In this document: piece after piece, positions 53,602 to 61,640 of the stretch
Numbering within the stretch: position 1 is the stretch's first letter
How the letters are laid out: every line of letters starts with the position of its first letter
Notes under the pieces: generated by a model
The model's input: the letters and a program-made list of their open reading frames with translations, nothing else
The model's database searches: none
Told to the model about the DNA's origin: nothing
Position numbers and translations under genes: made by a program
Assembly (NCBI GenBank): GCA_018660825.1
Contig: JABJJO010000089.1
Coordinates: forward strand, 62,001 to 126,000
Length of the DNA stretch: 64,000 nt
Direction of reading: 5' to 3'
Origin: Planctomycetaceae bacterium
GTDB taxonomy: Bacteria > Planctomycetota > Planctomycetia > Pirellulales > Pirellulaceae

Positions 53602-56463
53602 CTAGTTGTTTTCTGTTAGTAAAGGCCGCAAACTAATCCCAGTAAAACTCGCTTCACACTGGGCCACCATTTCAGGCGTTCCTGCAGAAATAACCTCACC
53701 ACCAAACTGTCCACCCTCAGGCCCTAAGTCTATTAACCAATCAGCTGATTTTGCGACATCAAGGTTATGTTCGATCACCACTACTGTATTACCTCGATCA
53801 ACTAAACGCCCCAGTACATCGAGTAATTTTCGGATATCATCAGAATGCAAACCTGTAGTCGGTTCGTCAAGCAGGTACAGAGTTTTCCCTGTATCGACTT
53901 TGGCCAAATGTGTTGCTAACTTCACCCGCTGCGCTTCACCACCTGATAATGTCGTCGATGGTTGTCCAAGTTTTAGATAACCTAACCCTACATCATTCAG
54001 GCAAGTCAGAGTTCGGTGAATGACTGGAAAATTCTCGAAGAAATCTAACGCCTCACGCACAGACAATGCTAACACATCAGCAATATTCAATCCTTTGTAA
54101 CGAACTTGTAACGTTGTCCGGTTGAACCGAGCACCGTGACAATGATCGCACATTACTAGTATGTCGGGTAAGAAGTTCATTTCGATTTTCTGTACCCCTT
54201 GTCCGTCACAATGACTGCACCGACCTACTTTCACATTAAAACTAAATCGATTGGCGCGATATCCTCGTTGTCGTGCATCACGAGTATTCGCAAATGCTTT
54301 GCGGATTTCATCAAACACACCAGAGTACGTTGCGGCATTGCTGCGAGGAGTGCGTCCGATTGGCGACTGCGTAATGCGGACGATTTTGTCTATTTTCTCA
54401 GCACCGTTTAGCGATTTGTGCGGCCCCGGTTTCGGTGCCACTTGCCCTAACTGCCTAGTAACTGCGGGGGCCAGAGTTTCATTAATTAGTGAACTTTTTC
54501 CGGATCCGGACACGCCAGTAATGCAAACAAAAACGCCAAGTGGGATTTCGACATTCACCTCTTTTAAGTTATTTGTCGAAACACCTCTCAATTTCAATTG
54601 GTTTGTTTTGTATATACGGCGCCGCTGCGATGGAATTGGGATACCTTGTACCCCCGACAGGTACTGACCTGTTAACGAGGATTCTTGTAATTCAACCTCA
54701 TGTGGACTGCCGATTGCTACGATTTCGCCGCCCTGTTCACCGGCTAGAGGTCCCATATCAATCAGTAAGTCTGCTTCACGCATCATCATTTCATCATGTT
54801 CAACAACAATGACCGAATTACCTAATTGCTGCAAATCACGCAACGAATCGATCAACCGTTGGTTATCACGTTGATGCAGTCCAATCGAGGGTTCGTCCAA
54901 CACATAACAAACACCAACAAGACCGGACCCAATGCTGCTGGCCAATCGCACCCGTTGCATTTCACCACCACTGAGTGTGTCAGCTGACCGATCTAATGTT
55001 AAATAATCTAACCCCACTTTTGACAAGAACTCTAATCGCAAGATTAACTCGTCAATAATCGGTTTTGCTACCAACATATCACGCTCGCTGATTTCCAATT
55101 TTGAAAACCATTCCTCCGCCTCGCTGATCGACATTTTCACAAATTGATGAACATTTAAATCCTGATAGGAAACACTCAGCGCTTCTTTTCGCAATCGCGA
55201 ACCGTCACACTGCGCGCAAATAACGATATCACGATAAGATGCCAGTTGTTCAAGTCGTCTTTTGCTAGTGGTGGTCGCATACTCTTTCTCAAGCAGATTC
55301 AAAATACCAACAAACTTTTTTTTAAAGCCGCGAAAGAATTGTTTGCGTTCTAGAGCCGACCATTTTTCAAGCGGTACATCCCATGCCAATTTTTTAGTGT
55401 CGAGGAATGCCGTAATTTCGTCACGATACATTTCTTTACGCTTAGCGGTAACTCCCTCGAGCACGACTAATGCACCCGCGTCGAGACTGACCGACAAATC
55501 AGGGCAAATCAGTTCACAATCAAATTGCTGAGATTGCCCAAGTCCAGTACAGTCCGTGCACGCACCGTAGGGACTATTAAAGCTGAAAGTTCGCGGCTCT
55601 ATTTCTTCGTAGCTAACACCGCAACTGGGACAGGCATAAAGTGAACTGAAGAGCGTGTCTATCCATTCACCTTCAGATTCATCTGCGCCCGCAGGAATGT
55701 GGCGACTACACAATGTCAGTAATCCGTCACCATGTTGTAATGCCAGTTTGACCGACTCACCGATGCGAGATTGAACACTTGGTCGAATAATCACGCGATC
55801 AACAATCGCATCGATTTGATGGATTTTCCTCGGTTCCAACTCCGGAAAAGACTCCACGTCAAACACACGGCCATTAATTCGAGCCCGCACGAAACCAAGC
55901 TTACGGATTTTATCCAATACCTCGCGATGTTGTCCTCGCTTTCCTCGTACCATAGGCGCCATGATCATCGCCTTGGTACCTTCGGGCATTCTCATTAATG
56001 CCTCCTGAATTTCCTCTTTAGATTGCTGACGAATTGCCTCACCACACGCAAAACACATCGGCGTACCCAACCGTGCTAAGAGTAGTCGTAAGTGATCGTA
56101 GATTTCGGTGACGGTCGCCACGGTACTACGAGGGTTCTGAATTCCAACTCGCTGGTCAATGCAGATTGTAGGCTGCAAACCGGAAATAGTATCGACATCC
56201 GGACGGGGCATTTGATGAAGAAATTGCCTTGCATAAACGGATAGACTCTCGATGTACTGCCGCTGCCCTTCGGCATACAACGTATCAAAGGCCAGCGAAC
56301 TTTTCCCAGAACCACTCGGCCCAGTAATGACAACAAGTTGCCCACGTGGAATTACGACATGCACGTCTTTAAGATTATGAACTCGCGCACCTTCAATGCA
56401 AATACTGTTGGGGTCACCAGTACTCAGCGGGGTCGCAGATTGAAGATTGTCGATCGTCGCCAT
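53602..56463 (-). CDS. uvrA: Excinuclease ABC subunit UvrA
   Basis: A 953-residue UvrA of normal length. Two Walker A motifs (GPSGSGKSS near 48 and GVSGSGKSS near 650), two signature motifs (LSGGEMQRV and LSGGEAQRV), and zinc-finger cysteines in CPSCGVSY, CTDCTG and CSHCDGQG, CDHCHG are visible. It recognises DNA damage with UvrB in nucleotide excision repair. The PIN-TRAM gene ends 24 bases upstream on the same strand and crcB follows. Confidence 0.97.
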   Translation of the reverse strand: MATIDNLQSATPLSTGDPNSICIEGARVHNLKDVHVVIPRGQLVVITGPSGSGKSSLAFDTLYAEGQRQYIESLSVYARQFLHQMPRPDVDTISGLQPTICIDQRVGIQNPRSTVATVTEIYDHLRLLLARLGTPMCFACGEAIRQQSKEEIQEALMRMPEGTKAMIMAPMVRGKRGQHREVLDKIRKLGFVRARINGRVFDVESFPELEPRKIHQIDAIVDRVIIRPSVQSRIGESVKLALQHGDGLLTLCSRHIPAGADESEGEWIDTLFSSLYACPSCGVSYEEIEPRTFSFNSPYGACTDCTGLGQSQQFDCELICPDLSVSLDAGALVVLEGVTAKRKEMYRDEITAFLDTKKLAWDVPLEKWSALERKQFFRGFKKKFVGILNLLEKEYATTTSKRRLEQLASYRDIVICAQCDGSRLRKEALSVSYQDLNVHQFVKMSISEAEEWFSKLEISERDMLVAKPIIDELILRLEFLSKVGLDYLTLDRSADTLSGGEMQRVRLASSIGSGLVGVCYVLDEPSIGLHQRDNQRLIDSLRDLQQLGNSVIVVEHDEMMMREADLLIDMGPLAGEQGGEIVAIGSPHEVELQESSLTGQYLSGVQGIPIPSQRRRIYKTNQLKLRGVSTNNLKEVNVEIPLGVFVCITGVSGSGKSSLINETLAPAVTRQLGQVAPKPGPHKSLNGAEKIDKIVRITQSPIGRTPRSNAATYSGVFDEIRKAFANTRDARQRGYRANRFSFNVKVGRCSHCDGQGVQKIEMNFLPDILVMCDHCHGARFNRTTLQVRYKGLNIADVLALSVREALDFFENFPVIHRTLTCLNDVGLGYLKLGQPSTTLSGGEAQRVKLATHLAKVDTGKTLYLLDEPTTGLHSDDIRKLLDVLGRLVDRGNTVVVIEHNLDVAKSADWLIDLGPEGGQFGGEVISAGTPEMVAQCEASFTGISLRPLLTENN

Positions 56464-56487
56464 AGCAATATTTATGCAGCTGAGAAG

Positions 56488-57507
56488 TTATGCTTGCTCT
56501 ACATCTTCACAAGTTGTAAAAATTAATCGTCCGGCACTTGTTTGCAAAACACTTGTCACCGCAACCGTTACCGTCTCGTTCACGTGCCGTCGTCCACCTT
56601 CAACAACTATCATCGTACCGTCGTCTAAATAACCGACGCCTTGAGAATCGCTTTCACCCTCTTTAACAATTTTGATATTGAATTGTTCACCCGGAAGAAA
56701 CACGGGCTTTAATGCATTCACTACATCGTTGAGATTAATGACGGTAACATCTTGGAGCGTGGCGACTTTGTTTAAGTTGTAATCACCCGTGACGAGTTTA
56801 CCGTTTAGTTCTTGTGCCAACAGTACTAATTTCATATCAACTGGTTGCCCACGCATGTTTTCCGATTCCGACTCATGAATTATCATTTCAATATCCGGAT
56901 TCGATTGCAATTCTTTGAGGACATCTAAACCACGGCGACCGCGTGTCCGCCGCATCTTGTCGTTGCTGTCGGCGATGTTTTGTAGCTCCTGCAACGCAAA
57001 ACGGGGCAAAACAAGCTTGCTATCAAATATATTGGTCGTGATTAAGTCCATGATACGGCCATCGATGATCACACTTGTATCGAGCACTAGTGGTTGTAGC
57101 CCTTTGTAATCTTTTGCGAATTCAACATAGGGAATGATGAACCGAAAATCGTGATTTGTTTGTAGCAACACGGATATGCAGATGTAGCACAGAGGAATCG
57201 CGATCGCAAGCCGCAATATTCCTCGAAATTGTTCGTTGTTAGAGAATGTCAAAATTGGGTCAATCGCTGTACCAATGATATAGGTCAAAAAGAGTCCAAC
57301 GATAAGTCCAAAATAGGTACACGAAATGATTTCGACTGGTTTGCGGCGAACCAAGATGTCCAAAACCACAATGACCGTAGCAATCACGATCAACAACGTA
57401 CCCAACAGCATATACTCCTGCTGGTTTTCAGCCACATTGGAAACAATAGAAATACCAGCCCCGAATGCAATCGCGAGAAAAACGCCGCGCAAGAACCATA
57501 AAGCCAT
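56488..57507 (-). CDS. PIN-TRAM domain membrane protein (YacL-like)
   Basis: A 339-residue protein. Four membrane segments occupy about residues 5-125. A PIN domain follows (LDTSVIIDGRIMDL near 142, VTGDYNLNK near 240, with acidic residues for metal binding), and a TRAM-type domain lies at about 270-335 (EGESDSQGVGYLDDGTMIVV cut here to QGVGYLDDGTMIVVEGG). It resembles Bacillus YacL; PIN domains are often RNases and TRAM binds RNA. Confidence 0.9.
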   Translation of the reverse strand: MALWFLRGVFLAIAFGAGISIVSNVAENQQEYMLLGTLLIVIATVIVVLDILVRRKPVEIISCTYFGLIVGLFLTYIIGTAIDPILTFSNNEQFRGILRLAIAIPLCYICISVLLQTNHDFRFIIPYVEFAKDYKGLQPLVLDTSVIIDGRIMDLITTNIFDSKLVLPRFALQELQNIADSNDKMRRTRGRRGLDVLKELQSNPDIEMIIHESESENMRGQPVDMKLVLLAQELNGKLVTGDYNLNKVATLQDVTVINLNDVVNALKPVFLPGEQFNIKIVKEGESDSQGVGYLDDGTMIVVEGGRRHVNETVTVAVTSVLQTSAGRLIFTTCEDVEQA

Positions 57508-57755
57508 AATAAAACCCCTAATGAAATAAATGTGAATAATAATAGGTGCAGTGAACTACACAATCGTGCGTCACTGCGGAAATAATATAAATATAATCGC
57601 GACGGACTAAGCTTGGTTAATAATGCCGTCAACAATAAAAACCCGTCGCTTTTTTCATTTTAAACGCACCAAATCCGGATTGCTACCAAAAAATCGAATC
57701 AAACACAAAAGCATGCCAAAATATATGCAAGTGCTATTTATAGTTCAAAACATGG
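57508..57755. other. Intergenic region between dgt and the PIN-TRAM gene
   Basis: A 248-base AT-rich gap on the path from dgt to the PIN-TRAM gene. I see no open frame with gene character. A minus-strand TTGACG near 57610-57616 is -35-like, but no good -10 lies at 17 bases. No clear terminator was found. Confidence 0.3.
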
Positions 57756-58874
57756 CTACCGGCTAACATGAGCCAAAAATTGTTGCTCAAAAAAGCGATC
57801 TGTCATACCCGCAATATAATGCCCCACACTACGAGGCAAACCAACTTGCTCGCCATGTTCAACAAACCTTATCGGCATGATCTCGGGATTTTTGACTAAT
57901 ACAGCAAATAATTGCTGGATTTGACGTTGAGCAAGCTCACGAGTTTTTACGATCGCCACATGACGATAAACACGTTCATACAAAAATGCCTCAAGCTGTT
58001 TCTTTGCCTTGGCAATTTCTCCAACAGTTCCAATGCGAAAATCCGATTGACGCGCTGCACTAGCCGAATCCCACTGAAAATTCGCTAGTGCGGTGCTGGT
58101 ATGTTCTAGGACATTCGTCACTTGGCAATCTAACAAAGTGTGGATAATCGCGCGTTGATATTCTCGCTCTCCCAACTCATCAACTCGCGACGCAATCTGC
58201 TGCTGGCAAATTTTTATCAGATCCAGCTGTTCTAATTCAGCAAACTTAACGAGTCCCAATTTTAAGGCGTCATCAGTATCGTGAGCGTCATAGGTCATGG
58301 AATCCGCGGCCTCAACCGCCTGTACTTCCAGTAATGGAGATATCTCTGGGGCACTCTTATCAACGCGAGTCGCTTGCCCCGCAAGTACTTCTTGAGTGAG
58401 ATTTAATCCCGGAAAATGCTGATGCCTCGTTTCCAACTGCTCGGCAATCGTCAAGGCGTATTGATTGTGAGAAAACCCACCCTCTGTTTCAAGACATTTC
58501 GCTAACGCATCTTCACCAGCATGACCAAATGGTGGATGTCCAATGTCATGAAATAATGCTAACGCTTCTACCAAATCTTCATTCAATCGCAAGGCTCGGG
58601 CTAAGGTACGGGCGATTGATGAAACTTCATGAGTATGCGTGAGCCGAGTACGATGGTAATCGCCCATATCGCCCGTAAACACTTGCATCTTACCACTCAA
58701 CCGCCGATATGCAGCGCTGTGTACAATACGATCGCGGTCGCGTTGGAACGGCCCTCGATAAGACTGTTGCTGCTCGTCATAACACCGACCTAATGTGTCA
58801 CTACTGTGCATCGCATAGGGTGCCAAAATACTTGCCTCACGCTCAGCAATCGTCTGTAAATTGTTGTGCGCCAT
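57756..58874 (-). CDS. dgt: dGTP triphosphohydrolase-like HD-domain protein
   Basis: A 372-residue HD-domain phosphohydrolase of the dGTPase family. Motifs RLTHTHEVSSIARTLAR and ALFHDIGHPPFGHAGE carry the metal-binding histidines and aspartate, and the N-terminus RDRDRIVHSAAYRRL is typical. It hydrolyses dNTPs to nucleosides and triphosphate. It starts 52 bases after argS, across a small hairpin, and is probably co-transcribed. Confidence 0.9.
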   Translation of the reverse strand: MAHNNLQTIAEREASILAPYAMHSSDTLGRCYDEQQQSYRGPFQRDRDRIVHSAAYRRLSGKMQVFTGDMGDYHRTRLTHTHEVSSIARTLARALRLNEDLVEALALFHDIGHPPFGHAGEDALAKCLETEGGFSHNQYALTIAEQLETRHQHFPGLNLTQEVLAGQATRVDKSAPEISPLLEVQAVEAADSMTYDAHDTDDALKLGLVKFAELEQLDLIKICQQQIASRVDELGEREYQRAIIHTLLDCQVTNVLEHTSTALANFQWDSASAARQSDFRIGTVGEIAKAKKQLEAFLYERVYRHVAIVKTRELAQRQIQQLFAVLVKNPEIMPIRFVEHGEQVGLPRSVGHYIAGMTDRFFEQQFLAHVSR

Positions 58875-58902
58875 TACCTAAAGCCCCTCAGCTTGCAGGA
58901 AC

Positions 58903-58920
58903 CCCTGATTCAAATCAGGG
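58903..58920. repeat. Perfect hairpin between argS and dgt
   Basis: CCCTGAT (58903-58909) and ATCAGGG (58914-58920) form a 7-bp stem with a 4-nt loop in the 52-base gap. No T run follows on the minus strand, so it is more likely an mRNA-structural element than a terminator. Confidence 0.4.
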
Positions 58921-58926
58921 CGAAAC

Positions 58927-60906
58927 CTACATCTGTTGTACAACACCAATACCTAACAAGTCTAAACCGTGAGCGATAGTGCGTGCGGTTAAATCACAAA
59001 GCCGCAAGCGACTCAACTTAATCGCATCGTCCTCCGCTTGTAGAACAGGACACTGCTCAAAGAAAGATGAAAAACGTTTCGCTAGGTCAAACAAATAACT
59101 GGTTAGTTGATTAGGTCGATAGTCTTCTAACACTTCATCTAATGCTTCGGCATAACGTGCTAGCGTCAGCGCTAACAATCGTTCGGCCGAATGATCCAAA
59201 TTGACGCTATCGGCCGTTACTCGAATCTGCTCTAAGTCGACCTCTCCTTTGCGAAATATACTCTGGACTCGAGCATAGCAATACTGCATATAGGTTGCCG
59301 TGTTACCCTCTAAAGCCATCATCTTGTCATAGCTAAACACATAGTCACTTGTCCTATTATGGGCCAGATCTGCATATTTAATCGCGCCATGACCAACGGC
59401 ATTAGCGACCTCTGCGCATTGCTGAGTCGTCAACGCATACTCACTATTTCCATCGCCGGAATCAGCAGAGACAATCTCTAGAGCCTTAGCCACAGCTTCA
59501 TCAAGCAACCCCTCGAGTCCCACGGCCGAACCGGATCGCGTCTTATAAGGACGCCCATGTTCGTCTAGGACTGTTCCAAAACTGATGTGCCGCAACTGCA
59601 CGCTGTCTGCTATCCATGACTGTGCCACTGCAAATAGCTTTTGAAAATGCTCGCTCTGGCGATGATCTACAACATATAGAATCTCATCTGGTTGCCACTG
59701 AGCAACTCTATATTGGATCGTTGCTAAATCCGTAGTTGAGTAGAGAAATGCTCCGTCACTCTTTTGCACGATCATCGGCGTATCAAAATCTTCAAGAAAA
59801 ACACATACGGCACCTTTACTGTCGGTAGCCAAATCTTGGTCGCGAAGTTTTTGCACGACCCCTGAGAGCATTTCATGGTAGAAGCTCTCGCCGTATTCCA
59901 CGTCAAACTCGATATCCAAACGGCCATAGATCTTCTGGATATCAGCCCGGCACTTGGGCAAGAAGTCCTTCCAGAGCTTGACGTTTTCCTCATCGCCAGC
60001 GTGCAAGGCTGCCGTTTCAAGCAGGACACTCTTAGCAATGTCGGGATGTGCCAAAACCAACTGACTCAACGTAGCGTCGTTATCGATGGCCGATAACTTC
60101 TGATCAACCGCTTCATAATTCGATTTGGCTTGATCCAATTGAGTCGCGGCTCGTTGCCGCGACTTTTTTAGTTTTTTATCTTGGGATTCATCGCCTGTTA
60201 GATCCAGAGCAGACAATTCTTCAATTTTCTCTTGGCGAATCTTAATTTGTTCCAGCAACAAATCTAGTTGCAATTTGCTTTTATAGTAATCAACCAATTG
60301 ATTGACTAAGCGATATAAACGGCTTAGCTCTGCCACGGGGTTAACCGCATATGCATCTAGATCCACAAAATGCTTGTAGCCATAAATAATCATTCCAAAC
60401 TGAGTGCCCCAATCACCTAGGTGATTATCTCGGATGACCTGATGCCCTAAAAATTTTAGTGTGCGTGCTAGACTGTCGCCGATTACCGTTGAACGTATAT
60501 GACCAACGTGCATTGGCTTGGCGACGTTGGGTGAAGAATAGTCAATAACATAAGTTCGCTCCGTAGTAACAGCAGGCACTCCTAACCGATCATCGGCTAA
60601 TGCTTGCACGACTTGCTGTGCCAAATAGTCATCTCGGATCGTCAAGTTGATAAATCCGGGCCCAGCAATTTCTACGTTATCACATAAATCATCTAATTGG
60701 ACTTTTTCCACAATCTCTGCGGCGATATCGCGCGGTGCGCGTGACAGACGTTTCCCGAGCGACATCGCACAATTAGCTTGGTAGTCGCCAAAACGCGAAT
60801 CCTGAGCGGGCTTGATCATTGCGAGTAATGACTCAACATTATTCGATTCAGCGTATGATCCTAAGACACCTGCAAATCGCTGTTTAATTTCCGCTAGAAC
60901 ATTCAT
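58927..60906 (-). CDS. argS: Arginyl-tRNA synthetase
   Basis: A 659-residue class I synthetase starting at the ATG at 60906 (the frame extends 8 codons upstream). The HIGH-type motif is HVGH at residues 133-136, followed by IRSTVIGDSLAR. The anticodon-binding C-terminal domain contains MALEGNTATYMQYCYAR. Between roughly residues 205 and 290 there is a lysine- and glutamate-rich, coiled-coil-like insertion not seen in common bacterial ArgS. It charges tRNA-Arg. It lies between rsfS and dgt in one transcription unit. Confidence 0.95.
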   Translation of the reverse strand: MNVLAEIKQRFAGVLGSYAESNNVESLLAMIKPAQDSRFGDYQANCAMSLGKRLSRAPRDIAAEIVEKVQLDDLCDNVEIAGPGFINLTIRDDYLAQQVVQALADDRLGVPAVTTERTYVIDYSSPNVAKPMHVGHIRSTVIGDSLARTLKFLGHQVIRDNHLGDWGTQFGMIIYGYKHFVDLDAYAVNPVAELSRLYRLVNQLVDYYKSKLQLDLLLEQIKIRQEKIEELSALDLTGDESQDKKLKKSRQRAATQLDQAKSNYEAVDQKLSAIDNDATLSQLVLAHPDIAKSVLLETAALHAGDEENVKLWKDFLPKCRADIQKIYGRLDIEFDVEYGESFYHEMLSGVVQKLRDQDLATDSKGAVCVFLEDFDTPMIVQKSDGAFLYSTTDLATIQYRVAQWQPDEILYVVDHRQSEHFQKLFAVAQSWIADSVQLRHISFGTVLDEHGRPYKTRSGSAVGLEGLLDEAVAKALEIVSADSGDGNSEYALTTQQCAEVANAVGHGAIKYADLAHNRTSDYVFSYDKMMALEGNTATYMQYCYARVQSIFRKGEVDLEQIRVTADSVNLDHSAERLLALTLARYAEALDEVLEDYRPNQLTSYLFDLAKRFSSFFEQCPVLQAEDDAIKLSRLRLCDLTARTIAHGLDLLGIGVVQQM

Positions 60907-60979
60907 AAATTTCAACCATTCGACCGCCAAGCAATATCACTTATAGCAGAGACCGTCGCGTGAAGTATTGTTATTAGCC

Positions 60980-61474
60980 TTAACTTTGATTACGAATATC
61001 TTCCGCCGCGACCGCTGAAAGAAGGTCGGAGATATCTACTTGTGTCGCATCGGCCCACAAAGACTCCAAACTATAGTATTCACGGGTTTCATCGTCAAAT
61101 AAGTGAATCACCACACTGCCATAGTCCAGCAGGATCCAGCGACTCTCACTATAACCTTCGATGCCGATTCGCCGATCTTCTAAATCATCTTCTAATGTAT
61201 GATCGATTTCCTCGCTAATCGCATGTAGTTGGCGACGACTTGACCCAGTGGCGAGCACAAAGAAATCAAACATGGACGATTGTAACCGCAGATCGAGCAC
61301 AACGATGTCGCGGCCATTATTTTCCGCAGCCGTTCGAGCAGCCGCTTTGGCGAGTTCTAGCGACCGCGCAATTCGAGCTTCTTCATTAGGAACTTCTCCT
61401 CGACGTAGACGATCCGATTCAGGAATCATATCGGAGATATCAGTAGCATCAGTCGGTTCGGACGATTCAGTCAT
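60980..61474 (-). CDS. rsfS: Ribosomal silencing factor RsfS
   Basis: A 164-residue protein. Residues 1-45 are an acidic extension beyond the usual 105-120 residue RsfS; the core follows with VLDLRLQSSMFDFFVLATGSS, and ESRWILLDYGSVVIHLFD matches the family end. It binds ribosomal protein L14 and blocks subunit joining under starvation. The promoter candidate at 61531-61559 would drive rsfS-argS-dgt. Confidence 0.93.
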   Translation of the reverse strand: MTESSEPTDATDISDMIPESDRLRRGEVPNEEARIARSLELAKAAARTAAENNGRDIVVLDLRLQSSMFDFFVLATGSSRRQLHAISEEIDHTLEDDLEDRRIGIEGYSESRWILLDYGSVVIHLFDDETREYYSLESLWADATQVDISDLLSAVAAEDIRNQS

Positions 61475-61530
61475 GGGTTGTTGAACTTCTAGCTAAAAAC
61501 AGATTGAAAACTTTGTTGCATCTACCAAGA

Positions 61531-61559
61531 ATTTTACTCGGCATCTTAACAACTGTCAC
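61531..61559 (-). promoter_or_regulatory. Promoter for rsfS-argS-dgt
   Basis: On the minus strand GTGACA (complement of 61554-61559) and TAAAAT (complement of 61531-61536) are exactly 17 bases apart, each matching the consensus at five of six positions. They lie about 57-85 bases upstream of the rsfS start codon at 61474. Confidence 0.55.
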
Positions 61560-61640
61560 CATCCAAAGCCTCATTCGTCGATCATTCATACGAGTGGGGC
61601 TGTTCTATTGATTTAGCAAATTAAACCATCGACGCTTGTA

